Part shown: positions 1 through 12,451 of the stretch, piece by piece
How positions within the stretch are numbered: position 1 is the first letter of the stretch
Layout of the letters: the number at the start of each line of letters is the position of its first letter
NCBI RefSeq assembly: GCF_037975245.1
Contig: NC_092577.1
Span: 37,006,898-37,070,897 of the forward strand
DNA: 64,000 nt
From: Apostichopus japonicus
Taxonomy: Eukaryota > Echinodermata > Holothuroidea > Aspidochirotida > Stichopodidae
Direction: 5' to 3'
Position numbers and translations under genes: made by a program
The notes under the pieces: generated by a model
What the model saw: only the letters and a program-made list of their open reading frames with translations
Databases searched by the model: none
What the model was told of the DNA's origin: nothing

Positions 1-172
1 TATACAGTAGGATAAACTTCTTAGTATACAGTGGCATACAGTAGTATACAGTAGCATGTATACAGTAGCATACAATAGAATACAGTAGTATACAGTAGCA
101 TACAGTAGGATACACTACTTAGTATACAGTAGTATACAGTACTTTATAGTAAACAGTTGTTGTATACAGTAA
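1..172. repeat. degenerate TATACAGTAG-type microsatellite
   Basis: Imperfect short repeats of the form TATACAGTAG and GCATACAGTA run to about base 170 and are cut by the window edge. They share the TACAGTA heptamer that recurs in many other parts of the window. Confidence 0.8.
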
Positions 173-519
173 CATTTTTTGTCCCAGTCAATTGAATTCA
201 TGTTTTCTTTTCCTTTTCTTTCTCCTTTGCAGTATATTTGAAGTTTTCATATCTGTTGAACAACTTCATTTTTAGACCATACCAGATACGGGGAGATTCC
301 CATTAAATACAACTATGCCACAAGATATTTCATCACACAGACTAACACGCACAGTACATGCATACATTCCAGCTAGAAGATCAATGTTGCATTAACTGAA
401 TAATGTTGTAATGTACTCTCTAACTTGTTCTTTATAGGGTATTATGGAAAATAACAAGAAAGGCAACAGTCTTATGGTGATTCCTTGCTAAATACTACAT
501 TTTTTTAAATTAGTTTAGG
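173..519. other. no gene seen
   Basis: AT-rich unique-looking sequence inside the presumed RIM intron or downstream region. No exon with credible splice sites was found on either strand. Confidence 0.5.
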
Positions 520-1025
520 ATTATGGCTTCAAATGACCTTTGATCTCAGCACAAACAAAAACACAATAGGTTGCTTGTACTCAATAAGGTGGATGCACAA
601 ACCAGGGAGCTGCTAGGTTAGAGTAGTAGCTGCCTGCACAAACTAAGTATGAAGTAAATCCAAGCATCACTTTCTGAGTTAGAGCAGGGAGCTGCTACTG
701 TAGCAGCTCCCTGGTTAGAGAGTTTACAAGGTTTTCAGAAGTCCTTTGACATCTGTTGACCTCAAATGACTTTTGACCTCTGTAAGAAAAAATCCTTAGT
801 GATCAAGGGCTCAATAAAGTGGATCCACATATCAAGCATCAAGTTAATCCCAAGCTGAGAGTTAGAGAGCTTACAAAGTGTTTAGACTTTGACCTCTGTT
901 AACCTTGAATAACCTTTGACCTCTGCAACCAAAAATGGTTCTTGTGCTCTATGAGGTGGATCCACAGACCATGTATGAAGTCAATCCAAGCTTTACTTTT
1001 TGAGTGAAGAGGATTTACAAGCCAA
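520..1025. repeat. three diverged units of a TGACCTTTGACCTC-type dispersed repeat
   Basis: Three related units begin near 523, 735 and 885. Each has a TGACCTTTGACCTCTG-like start, then a GTGGATCCACA-like middle, then a GAAGTCAATCCAAGC-like segment. A related diverged stretch lies near 23070-23230. The middle unit includes a 14-bp perfect inverted repeat at 685-713. No coding capacity was seen. This looks like an old dispersed repeat family rather than a gene. Confidence 0.6.
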
Positions 1026-1096
1026 GTCATTACATACACACAAACATCATCACCATGGCAAGCATTCCTTTTGCCTCCGGTAAAGTATAAAACAGC

Positions 1097-1690
1097 ATGA
1101 AAGTAAGCCTGGGTAAGGGGCATGAAAGGCAGCCTGGGTAATGGGGCATGAAAGGCAGACTGGGTAAGGGGGCATGAAAGGCAGCCTGGGTAAGGGGCAT
1201 GAAAGGCAGCCTGGGTAAGGGGGCATGAAAGGCAGCCTGGGTAAGGGGACATGAAAGTGAACCTGGGTAAGGGGGCATGAAAGCGAGCCTGGGTAAGGGG
1301 GCATGAAAGCGAGCCTGGGTAAGGGGCATGAAAGGCAGCCTGGCTAAGGGGGCATGAAAGGCAGCCTGTGTAAGGGGCATGAAAGGTAGCCTGGGTAAGG
1401 GGCATGAAGGGAGCCTGGGTAAGGGGGCATGAAAGGGAGCCTGGGTAAGGGGCATGAAAGGGAACCTGGGTAAGGGGGCATGAAAGGGAACCTGTGTAAG
1501 GGGACATGAAAGGTAGCCTGGGTAAGGGGCATGAAGGGAGCCTGGGTAGGCGGGCATGAAAGGGAGCCTGGGTAAGGGGCATGAAAGGGAGCCTGGGTAA
1601 GGGGCATGAAAGGGAACCTGTGTAAGGGGGCATGAAAACCTGTGTAAGGGGGCATGAAGGTCACCTGGGTAAGGGGCATGAAAGGGAGCC
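1097..1690. repeat. minisatellite, about 25-26 bp unit
   Basis: About 23 copies of a unit resembling GGCAGCCTGGGTAAGGGGGC followed by ATGAAA. Copies differ by single G insertions and substitutions. The minus strand is open in several frames only because the unit lacks stop codons, giving Pro/Leu/Cys-rich pseudo-peptides. Confidence 0.95.
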
Positions 1691-3030
1691 AGGAGGAGGT
1701 GTAGAAACCTTAGACACGGATCACATGGAGACGAAGGAGATCATTTATTATAAATCATTTGTAAATCCTAAATTTACCTTGTCATTATTCTTTTAATTAA
1801 TTATTCTTGTCCTTACAACATACAGTATTCAGTCGAACATTGATAGTCAGAAGAGTGCAGCAGTTTCCAAAACCTGTCTCTAATTTAACTCGCTGGATAA
1901 TGGAGGTGTCTAGGCTAATTAAGTGTGCTGCAAGCCGAAAGATGCAGAACAAACTGAAACTGCCAGATATGAAGAAAGTATATTTTTTTGCAAGGTCAGC
2001 ATTGCCCCATTGTTCGAGGAACACGCCGATCGCAAGACTGCTCAATTATTTACACAGTACGCGAACAAACAAACAGAAGACTTGCTTGGCCATGATTTTC
2101 GTGATAATATTAATGTTCAAACATTCGTATCTCAAGGGTGTGAGTGATGACTGCATGTGAAGAACTCGCAATGTAATTGTCGTATGACCAAAAAAAAAAA
2201 AAGAAGAATGCCAATAAAGTGAGACATGTGTTTCTCTGGCGAAGAGCTATTGCTTCTTCCCAGTTTGTAGTATACTGTAATTATGTGCAATAGGGTGGTT
2301 TGAGTACATTGCAGTAACAACTGCTGTTCACTGCAGTGATGCACAATAGCTTGGAGACCTAACCAAGTGTTGTGTAATTAGCTGGATGATTTCTCACTGA
2401 TCATACCAGCTATTTTTACCATGACATGAATTGATATATATATCCCTAGGGGCTGCAAAGGTGTACCAATCTTTGACATGATATATATGCCTCTCAACAC
2501 AGACAAATGGTATCTGTTAAAATAACCTTAAAAGCAAAATGCACACTTTCCACTTTACCTTTCCAATGATGTTGCAGATATGTGCAGTACTTCTGCTAAA
2601 CATATTAAAAACAAAATGGTCAGTGGTATCTTTTCTCTTTGACTTCAGACACACAAACAAACTGAATAAATAATCAACAAGTTTGTGTGTGCAACAATAT
2701 CACTTAAAAAACATAATGACACAAACTGGACAGAACTTTCTCACATTCATTCAATTGTCAAGTATAAAGTAGGAAAAATTGTAGAATGAAAATGACAAGA
2801 AAGTAGGACAAAAGTAGGAGAAAAGGATGAAAAATAGTAGGCAGAATTAGGCTTTAACAGAAAAGAAATAAAATATAGTTCTGAAACATTAACATGTGAA
2901 ATAAAGGAAATGGGAATACTTTGAAAATCCTTTATGAGTTGCTCACTTGGTCCCAAGATACCAATAAAGCAACATTATTAACTTTCATTATCACATATAT
3001 GTGAACAGCATACTTTTATAATCATTCTAG
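1691..3030. other. no convincing gene; short open stretch at 1923-2147 (+)
   Basis: The plus strand is open for about 74 codons at 1923-2147 and, in another frame, for 117 codons at 1807-2160. Neither peptide resembles a family I recognise. Splice sites are not clear. A 12-base A-run follows at 2190, so a decayed retrocopy is possible but unsupported. The rest of the stretch is AT-rich with no feature seen. Confidence 0.35.
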
Positions 3031-5296
3031 GGTCAGCACAATATCACACAGGTGACCAGCACACTTTTATAATCACACAGATGATCAGCACATTTCATAA
3101 TCACAATGAGCAGCACACTTTCATAATCACACAGTTGACCAGCACACTTTCATAATCACACAGTTGACCAGCACTTTCATAATCACACAGTTGACCAGCA
3201 CACTTTCATAATCACACAGTTGATCAGCACACTTTCATAATCACACAGATGATCAGCACATTTCCATAATCACAATGACCAGCACACTTTCATAATCACA
3301 CAGTTGACCAGCACACTTTCATAATCACACAGTTGACCAGCACACTTTCATAATCACAGTTGACCAGCACACTTTCATAATCATACAGATGATCAGCACA
3401 CTTTCATAATCACAGTTGGCCAGCACACTTTCATAATCACACAGTTGGCCAGCACACTTTCATAATCACACAGTTGACCAGCACACTTTCATAATCACAC
3501 AGATGATCAGCACACTTTCATAATCACACAGTTGACCAGCACACTTTCATGATCACACAGTTGAACAGCACACTTTTATAATCACACAGATGATCAGCAC
3601 ATTTTCATAATCACAATGACCAGCACACTTTCATAATCACACAGTTGACCAGCACACTTTCATAATCACACAGTTGACCAGCACACTTTCATAATCACAC
3701 AGTTGACCAGCACACTTTCATAATCACACAGTTGATCAGCACACTTTCATAATCACACAGATGATCAGCACACTTTCATAATCACACAGTTGACCAGCAC
3801 ACTTTCATGATCACACAGTTGAACAGCACACTTTTATAATCACACAGATGATCAGCACATTTTCATAATCACAATGACCAGCACACTTTCATAATCACAG
3901 TTGACCAGCACACTTTCATAATCACACAGTTGACCAGCACACTTTCATAATCACACAGTTGACCAGCACACTTTCATAATCACACAGTTGATCAGCACAC
4001 TTTCATAATCACACAGATGATCAGCACATTTTCATAATCACAATGACCAGCACACTTTCATAATCACACAGTTGACCAGCACACTTTCATAATCACACAG
4101 TTGACCAGCACACTTTCATAATCACAGTTGACCAGCACACTTTCATAATCATACAGATGATCAGCACACTTTCATAATCACAGTTGGCCAGCACACTTTC
4201 ATAATCACACAGTTGGCCAGCACACTTTCATAATCACACAGTTGACCAGCACACTTTCATAATCACACAGATGATCAGCACACTTTCATAATCACACAGT
4301 TGACCAGCACACTTTCATGATCACACAGTTGAACAGCACACTTTCATAATCACACAGATGATCAGCACACTTTCATAATCACACAGTTGACCAGCACACT
4401 TTCATAATCACAGTTGGCCAGCACACTTTCATAATCATACAGATGATCAGCACACTTTCATAATCACACAGATGATCAGCACACTTTCATAATCACAGTT
4501 GACCAGCACACTTTCATAATCACAGTTGATCAGCACACTTTCATAATCATACAGATGATCAGCACACTTTCATAATCACACATATGATCAGCACACTTTC
4601 ATAATCACACAGTTGACCAGCACACTTTCATAATCACACAGATGATCAGCCTACTTTCATAATCACACAGGTGATCAGCACACTTTCATAATCACACAGT
4701 TGACCAGCACACTTTCATAATCACAGTTGGCCAGCACACTTTCATAATCACACAGTTGGCCAGCACACTTTCATAATCACACAGTTGACCAGCACACTTT
4801 CATAATCACACAGATGATCAGCACACTTTCATAATCACACAGTTGACCAGCACACTTTCATGATCACACAGTTGAACAGCACACTTTCATAATCACACAG
4901 ATGATCAGCACACTTTCATAATCACACAGTTGACCAGCACACTTTCATAATCACAGTTGGCCAGCACACTTTCATAATCATACAGATGATCAGCACACTT
5001 TCATAATCACAGTTGACCAGCACACTTTCATAATCACACAGTTGATCAGCACACTTTCATAATCTTACAGATGATCAGCACACTTTCATAATCACACAGA
5101 TGATCAGCACACTTTCATAATCGCACAGTTGACCAGCACACTTTCATAATCACACAGATGATCAGCCTACTTTCATAATCACACAGGTGATCAGCACACT
5201 TTCATAATCACACAGGTGACCAGCACACTTTCATAATCACATAGTTGACCAGCACACTTTCATAATCACAGATGACCAGTACACTTTCATAATCAA
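3030..5296. repeat. large minisatellite, 29-bp unit with variants
   Basis: More than 75 copies of a unit built on CAGCACACTTTCATAATCAC followed by ACAGTTGAC or ACAGATGAT. Variant units (GTTGGCC, GTTGAAC, the shortened CACAATGACC and CATGATC types) recur in blocks, for example near 3549, 3806, 4316 and 4859. This indicates higher-order amplification of multi-unit segments rather than single-unit slippage. Confidence 0.97.
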
Positions 5297-5449
5297 CCAG
5301 GAAAAAGTAGGTTTGCTGGTCAGCCTAGAGAATGCATTGCTTTTTGATACACTGCCAATGGGATGTACTGTATGTGACTTAAAATGATTCTGAAAGTGAT
5401 GTCATTTTACTCTGATTTGCTTTAAACCTACTGAGAATGGAACATAATA

Positions 5450-5680
5450 ATCATGATCATAATAATAAATGAGACTTATATAGCACCAAATCAGTAGACA
5501 AAAGTCACTGCTCAAGGCGCTTTACAAAGAAAGCAGATTAATTTACAAAAGAACAAGTGAAAAGAATCATCTTCAGTAAACTTTTGAATGTAGAAAGTTT
5601 ACAGCATGTTTGAATGTAGTCTGGTAACTTGTTCCATAGATAAGAGCCAGAGTATTTGAAGCTTCTGTAACCATTCACTT
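5450..5680. repeat. dispersed repeat fragment with GCTCAAGGCGCTTTACAA motif
   Basis: Contains GACTTATATAGCACC followed about 30 bp later by CTGCTCAAGGCGCTTTACAA. I recall this paired motif as a common dispersed repeat in marine invertebrate genomes. No ORF. Family name and boundaries are not determined from sequence alone. Confidence 0.4.
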
Positions 5681-6189
5681 CAAGCGTGGTTTAGGAACAG
5701 TTAAATTTTGTTGGCGGAACGAAGTGTGCGAATTGGAATATATGGCAAGAGAAGTTGCGACAGGTACACAGGCTGTTCCAGATGATGAGCACAAAAGGTG
5801 AGAAGAAGTAGTTTAAACTGAATTCTGCAGCTGATAGGGAGTATTCATCTAGTCAAAATACACCAACAGATGAGCAGAAATCAAAGAGAACCTTCCTTGG
5901 ATGTTTAAATTTATGGCCTGTAACTGTAGCATCAGCTGACATAGTTTATGTTTACAGTACTGTGGTGTAACATACAAGTTGACCATTGAAATGTCTCAAG
6001 TGGAGTGATCAATATATTTACATGAATTTTAATCATTAATTATGTTAATTACCTGCTTTTGTGAATTGTTTGAATCAGTAAAGTAAGTGCGGTATCCAAT
6101 TAAAACACTTTGGGCCATGTTTGGTCATCTCCGTTTTCAATGTCTGTTTCAAAGTAAAAGTTGACCTCTGGGACCAGAAATATTAAACT
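5681..6189. other. no feature seen
   Basis: AT-rich sequence between two repeats. No exon, RNA gene or repeat structure was recognised. Confidence 0.5.
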
Positions 6190-7145
6190 TGACGTGTTTA
6201 CTTTTGATTAAATGTGTTCGTTCTATTGTTTGATCCATCTCAGTTGTGCTTTGTTGTTTAATTTGATGTGTTTTAATTTTGATTAAATGTGTTCTTTCAA
6301 TAGCTTGATCCATCTCAGTGGTTCTTTGTTATTTAATTTTGACGTGTTTTAATTTTGATTAAATGTGTTCTTTCAATAGCTTGATCCATCTCAGTTGTGC
6401 TTTGTTTAATTTTGATGTGTTTTAATTTTGATTAAATGTGTTTGTTCTATTGTTTGATCCATCTCAGTTGTGCTTTGTTATTTAATTTTGATGTGTTTTA
6501 ATTTTGATTAAATGTGTTCTTTCAATAGCTTGATCCATCTCAGTGGTTCTTTGTTGTTTAATTTGATGTGTTTTAATTTTGATTAAATGTGTTCTTTCAA
6601 TAGCTTGATCCATCTCAGTTGTGCTTTATTGTTTAATTTTGATGTTTTAATTTTGATTAAATGTGTTCTTTCAATAGCTTGATCCATCTCAGTTGTGCTT
6701 TGTTGTTTAATTTTGATGTGTTTTAATTTTGATTAAATGTGTTCGTTCTATTGTTTGATCCATCTCAGTTGTGCTTTGTTATTTAATTTTGATGTGTTTT
6801 AATTTTGATTAAATGTGTTCTTTCAATAGCTTGATCCATCTCAGTGGTTCTTTGTTGTTTAATTTGATGTGTTTTAATTTTGATTAAATGTGTTCTTTCA
6901 ATAGCTTGATCCATCTCAGTTGTGCTTTATTGTTTAATTTTGATGTTTTAATTTTGATTAAATGTGTTCTTTCAATAGCTTGATCCATCTCAGTTGTGCT
7001 TTGTTGTTTAATTTGATGTTTTAATTTTGATTAAATGTGTTCATTCTATTGTTTGATCCATCTCAGTTGTGCTTTGTTGTTTAATTTGATGTGTTTTAAT
7101 TTTGATTAAATGTGTTCTTTCAATAGCTTGATTCATCTCAGCAGT
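6190..7145. repeat. tandem array, about 75-bp unit, 13 copies
   Basis: The marker GATCCATCTCAG recurs about every 75 bp from 6230 to 7129 (last copy GATTCATCTCAG). Units alternate between an AATAGCTTGATCC form and an ATTGTTTGATCC form, and they contain an internal TTAATTTTGAT duplication. Very T-rich on the plus strand. Confidence 0.93.
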
Positions 7146-8232
7146 GATTTGATGGATGCTGTAATCTTCCTATGTGTGAGGCCTACTCTTTTGCAAAATG
7201 AGCTACTCGTTTGCTATTTACTTGTTTGCTACTCGTTGCTATAACGTACTAGCAAAAACAATGATATGTGCAATGTGAGTTTGATGCAGCTTTGCCTTTG
7301 TGTAGCAACTTATTTTCTACAGTGCAGTTGTCTATGCAATCCAAATAAGTTGTTCCCTGAAGAGGTATAAACAGTACTGGCTGTGAAATCTTCCCAATAT
7401 ATATATGGGAGAGTTTCACTGCAGCTAGATAAGGATAACAGCTCTAAAAGACAGTTTCTGTTGACTTGTCAAATAAAAGTGTTCACACTTCTGTCACAAT
7501 TTATTTATTTATTTTATTTTGTTTAGTCTTCCTACCTTTAAAGAAGAAATAATAAACTTGGCAGTTTTAGTAAAATATGGTTGTTCAGAGTATTAGGACA
7601 ACAACATCTATCTTTGAAGAATAACACTGCACAGCAACAGAGAACATCAAATGTAGATCACTTTACAACAATTACTGCATGAACACAGCTGGGGTGCAAA
7701 GTCTGTTATTTTTATCAAGAAAACTTAAGTGTGCAAAGAAATCATGCTACTGTCTTGCCTTCCTTTGTTTTTGTTTTCAAGTTGAAACAAGTAAAGACAT
7801 ACAGAAACAAGGCATTTGTTGAGATATAATAGAGTATTGCAAGAAAAACTACCAAAACTATATAAAATATAAACTTTCACTTCATTGTCAGATGGTTGAA
7901 AGAAGGAAAAAACAGGAAAAGTTTGCGAAATCTAGATGTCACAAAACAAAAGGATCACAGGTATCACTTTCTTTGTGAATAAATGATGAAGGAATGAAGA
8001 AGTACCGTAGGCACTGAGCATGCACAATTGGGGGGGGGAGGGGGGACAACATTCATACCCCCAATGTGACGATGCAAGAACAACATCAACAAAAACAGAA
8101 GTATTTCCCACAAAGCTCACAAAGATAGCAAACAGAGATGGAGTGCTGACACAGATTTTCCCCCAAAAAACAAGGGTGAGGTGCAGAGCATGACGACTTG
8201 GAAAACATTTATCTCAGATTTAGATCCCTGAC
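7146..8232. other. RIM intron or downstream region, no exon seen
   Basis: No PDZ-domain coding exon of RIM was found here on the minus strand. A G-run lies near 8030. The next RIM exon is expected further left, outside the window. Confidence 0.5.
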
Positions 8233-8456
8233 CTGTGTGGGTTGCATTTGATCCTCGTATAGCGTTGTGCTACTCCCTGTTTCAACGCCCGAGTCTTTCA
8301 CCTGACGCTCCTCATCATCGAGTGACCGACACTGTTTTTGCCGGAGCGTAGAGCTGGGTATACTAATAATCGCAGCACTATCGCTTTCTTCCCCCTTACG
8401 TTGGGTAGGGGCAAGGTTCTGGGGGTGGGGAGAAGTGATTTCGTACTCCCCAGATC
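8233..8456 (-). CDS. RIMS: RIM exon 4 (linker before the PDZ domain)
   Basis: A 224-nt minus-strand exon bounded by an acceptor (TTTCTTCCTAG at 8467-8457) and a donor (CAG then GTCAGG at 8232). Its frame continues exactly from exon 3: exon 3 ends with one extra base and this exon supplies the two that complete a Gly codon. It encodes residues 663-737, Ser/Thr/Glu/Gln-rich, with the motif DSGVETGSSTTL. From memory this resembles a conserved Asp-Ser-Gly-Val motif in the linker ahead of the RIM PDZ domain. The exon ends in phase 0. The donor is weak; if unused, translation reads into VRDLNLR and a stop, which would make an alternative short C terminus. Upstream of the acceptor the frame stays open but is intron. 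Confidence 0.65.
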
Positions 8457-9378
8457 CTAGGAAGAAATACGGGAGAGAGAAAAACATCGGGAAGTAACAG
8501 ATAAATGTGTTCCAAGGCAGCATGTCTTTAGACAGTAGTATAAACCTGGCAATTGTTATTTTTTTACGAAGACAGTGTGTGCAAGCTGGTTTTGGAGTTT
8601 GGATTGATTTCATTTTTCTTGGTATGGAATTGCATGGAATTGTGATCAGACAGAATTCAGCCCAGTCAGTGATATGAAAACAAAAATTGCCAGAATTTTT
8701 ACTCTTGTTGTAAAAATGATCAGGAAAAAAAGGAGAAGAATTGGACAGAGGAAAATAGAGGGCAACAGACAGGCTCACCAATGAGAGAGAAGCGTGGTGG
8801 ATTCTATTAGGACCACGCTCATCCCAGTTCTCTGGTTCACCTAAACGAATTAAAATGTATGCAAATGTTTATTATGAATAACCATTCTGCCTGCACCTTG
8901 AGTATTTACCTACAGTACACTCCCTACAGATACAAAGAGGATAAAAAAAAAATTAAGAAAATTAAGTGTAGAGGAAACCTTTCATTTATAACCTCCTTCG
9001 ATTAGCATAGAGGATACTTCTCTGAAACAAACTGACCAATCATAAACCTGCATGTTTAAAAGCATAACTTATGTCTTGTGCAATCACACAAACACTGTAC
9101 AATAATAATAACAATATCTAGTCTTACAATTCACACAAATATATATTGTAAACAGAATTGCGTCAGGCACTGTGTCAATAGTAGGAACTGGGGCAAGCTG
9201 CAGCCTGCCCCATAGGACGTTTCATCTATTGTGCTCTGCAGTTACACACTGTATTAGGCATTGCTGGTGTGCTGAGATCTCTCTTTTCTTCAATGTTGCT
9301 TCAGCCTTGCTGCAGGAAATTGTGCAGTTGCTGCAGCTTTCACTTTTGACCTGATTGCATTAGTGTAAGTTCACTTTT
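8457..9378 (-). other. RIM intron 3, unique part
   Basis: Intron sequence between exon 4 and the 31-bp array. An open minus-strand frame runs through part of it to 8781 but is Phe/Ser/Ile-rich intron read-through with no family resemblance. Confidence 0.6.
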
Positions 9379-10622
9379 CAAGGTCTGTATCAGTTGTTTC
9401 AAGCAGTCAGGTTGTCTGTATCAGTTGTTTCAAGCAGTCAGGTTGTCTGCATCAGTTGTTTCAAGCAGTCAGGTTGTCTGTATCAGTTGTTTCAAGCAGT
9501 CAGTTTGTCTGCATCAGTTGTTTGAAGCAGTCAGGTTGTCTGTATCAGATATTTCAAGCAGTCAGGTTGTCTGTATCAGTTGTTTCAAGCAGTCAGGTTG
9601 TCTGTATCAGTTGTTTCAAGCAGTCAGGTTGTCTGTATCAGTTGTTTCAAGCAGTCAGGTTGTCTGTATCAGTTGTTTCAAGCAGTCAGGTTGTCTGTAT
9701 CAGTTATTTCAAGCAGTCAGGTTGTCTGCATCAGTTGTTTCAAGCAGTCAGGTTGTCTGTATCAGTTGTTTCAAGCAGTCAGGTTGTCTGTATCAGTTGT
9801 TTCAAGCAGTCAGGTTGTCTGTATCAGTTGTTTCAAGCAGTCAGGTTGTCTGTATCAGTTGTTTCAAGCAGTCAGGTTGTCTGCATCAGATATTTCAAAC
9901 AGTCAGGTTATCTGCATCAGTTGTTTCAAGCAGTCAGGTTGTCTGCATCAGTTGTTTCAAACAGTCAGGTTGTCTGTATCAGTTGTTTCAAGCAGTCAGG
10001 TTGTCTGTATCAGTTGTTTCAAGCAGTCAGGTTGTCTGTATCAGTTGTTTCAAGCAGTCAGGTTGTCTGCATCAGTTGTTTCAAGCAGTCAGGTTGTCTG
10101 TATCAGATATTTCAAGCAGTCAGGTTGTCTGCATCAGTTGTTTCAAGCAGTCAGGTTGTCTGCATCAGTTGTTTCAAGCAGTCAGGTTGTCTGTATCAGT
10201 TGTTTCAAGCAGTCAGGTTGTCTGTATCAGTTGTTTCAAGCAGTCAGGTTGTCTGTATCAGTTGTTTCAAGCTGTCAGGTTGTCTGTATCAGTTGTTTCA
10301 AGCTGTCAGGTTGTCTGTATCAGTTGTTTCAAGCAGTCAGGTTGTCTGTATCAGTTGTTTCAAGCAGTCAGGTTGTCTGTATCAGTTGTTTCAAGCAGTC
10401 AGGTTGTCTGTATCAGTTGTTTCAAGCACTCAGGTTGTCTGTATCAGTTGTTTCAAGCAGTCAGGTTGTCTCTATCAGTTGTTTCAAGCAGTCAGGTTGT
10501 CTCTATCAGATATTTCAAGCAGTCAGGTTGTCTGTATCAGTTGTTTCAAGCAGTCAGGTTGTCTGTATCAGTTGTTTCAAGCTGTCAGGTTGTCTGTATC
10601 AGTTGTTTCAAGCAGTCAGGTT
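9379..10622. repeat. minisatellite, 31-bp unit, about 40 copies
   Basis: Highly homogeneous copies of CAAGCAGTCAGGTTGTCTGT plus ATCAGTTGTTT. Variants include GCATCAG, AGATATTTC and CTGTCAGG. The unit length is not a multiple of three and the unit has no stop in any plus frame, so all three plus frames stay open for 380-400 codons. This is a length artefact, not coding sequence. It lies in RIM intron 3. Confidence 0.97.
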
Positions 10623-12451
10623 TGTAAAATCGACATTAAAGGTAAAGACTCTAATTAAACATTTCAGTGGACAAGTTTTAGCTTTTAATTTGTCTTTATG
10701 CGAAATTGGTTTTGAGTAGGACTCTTAAAGACAACACAACCTGGTTCTAGATTATTATTTTCATGAATTCCATTCTTTTCAATTGTAGAGACAATTACAG
10801 CAGTGAATACACTGAGAAATTGGCAAGAATTCCCTGTAGCTGGTTGTCATAGTTTGTTCAATTGCGTTTAAATATTTTTTGTTTTTTTTGGCAGTCGGTT
10901 TGGTAAACTTCGGGCCTCAATGGAATATTATCTAAGCTACTGTACTCACCCTTTGGCAAGAATGACGTATGTAGTGAAATGTTACTTGGAAAAACTTATA
11001 CTTCACTCCCCATTAATAATGCTCCACTTATGGTAGTTTCCCATACTCGTAGTACAAAATCAAACATAAAACAACTAACAGGCTTGGAATATATAAACCA
11101 GTGCAAACCTTGGGAAATGTTCTCTCTGTGAAATTATTAATTTAAGAGTTCTTAGAGCCAAACTTGATTCATCAATAACAGGTATATTGTTCGGGCCTGG
11201 TCAACTTACTTAAAATTGGTGAAATAAAATGCAAACCCCCTTTTCAAGTTATTCAACATCTTCACAAACTTCCTCCTAGAAATTGTAAAAATTCCAATGT
11301 TTGAATAAAAACATACTTTTCTGAATATAAGGAATTACATGGTCCACAAAACCAGAGGTCTTGGTGAGATGACCAGTGTATATTGCTACAGAGTCTAAAG
11401 CTAATTTTACTGTGTTAGCACAAGGTGTCCAATGTCCATGCTTAATTCAGCTGGGCTGACTCTCCGATTAACCTTTGCATCACAAATTAATCTTGTTGAC
11501 CAACCCCAAAAATGTATTATTTTTAAATCCTCAACAGATTATTAAATGTCTGCATCTTTCAAAATTCCATGACAATAATTTTAAATCATACATGCAGGCT
11601 TTAACAATGGGTTAGTATTATGTCATATCATGATAGTAAATAAATCCTTCCCAAGTTCCCAAACTATCATCACATGAAGCAATACACCATCTGACACCAA
11701 TTCTTCATTGCATCCATTTAAAATGGTTAATTCACTTACCTCATCTCATAGAGTGTGTATAGAGTGTATGCATGTACTGTACATTCAGTATCTAAAGAAA
11801 CATGTACCCGAAAAAGATTAAACTGCGGACAGACATACTACATTATACTCAAGCTGGTCCACAATGTTATTTTACATTGTACAAACTCCATTTTATACTA
11901 CCACTCATCATAGTTAGCAACATGCATTACATGTACTGTACGTAGGCCTCATAATAATAACGCAGATGTGTTACAACTGGCTATGATAGTACTACAGAGG
12001 TACAGTAGGGCAGAAGTACAAGATCACACGAGAATGTTCACAAGGCCTCGAACAACAGGCTGGGCTGGTGCTACCACAGACACGGCTCAGCTAATACTCA
12101 AGGATAAAATTTGCCATAGAAATTATAACCTTTTTTTCTTATCATAAAATTCAAAAGAATAAAACAAACACATTTGTAGGCTCTTGCTCGTTATCCATGA
12201 GACCTTCCTGTAATACTGGACTATGGTGTTTAGCTGAATAAAAAAAAGGTACTGTATATACAGATCATGTTAAGAATTTACCATCATGTGTTGATGTGTC
12301 GAGCTAGATTATAATGGAAAATAAACGGGCAAAGATCCACAACATGGAACCATTACTATGATACCTTTTTTTAACATCCATCCATCCAAAAAGAAGAACT
12401 CTTTAAGAATAGCTTCCAAAAATGATGGTTTTGTTTTTCTTTTTTCCTTAC
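10623..12451 (-). other. RIM intron 3, remainder
   Basis: AT-rich intron with no exon, RNA gene or clear repeat seen on either strand. Confidence 0.55.

Noticed and set aside
899..1679. Pro/Leu-rich minus-strand ORFs up to 244 codons
   Set aside because: They follow the 25-26-bp minisatellite through several frames; no family similarity.
1807..2160. 117-codon plus-strand ORF as a gene
   Set aside because: No domain, no clear splice sites, and an overlapping alternative frame is equally open.
3030..5296. CRISPR-like regular repeats
   Set aside because: Units are contiguous with no unique spacers, and the window is clearly eukaryotic.
9425..10719. Three overlapping 380-400-codon plus-strand ORFs
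   Set aside because: A 31-bp stop-free unit leaves all three frames open and produces the same peptide in shifted register. No start context, splice sites or domain.
12309..12451. C-terminal tail of the long RIM exon 3 ORF
   Set aside because: Lies beyond a good GTAAGG donor; exon 4 continues in frame.
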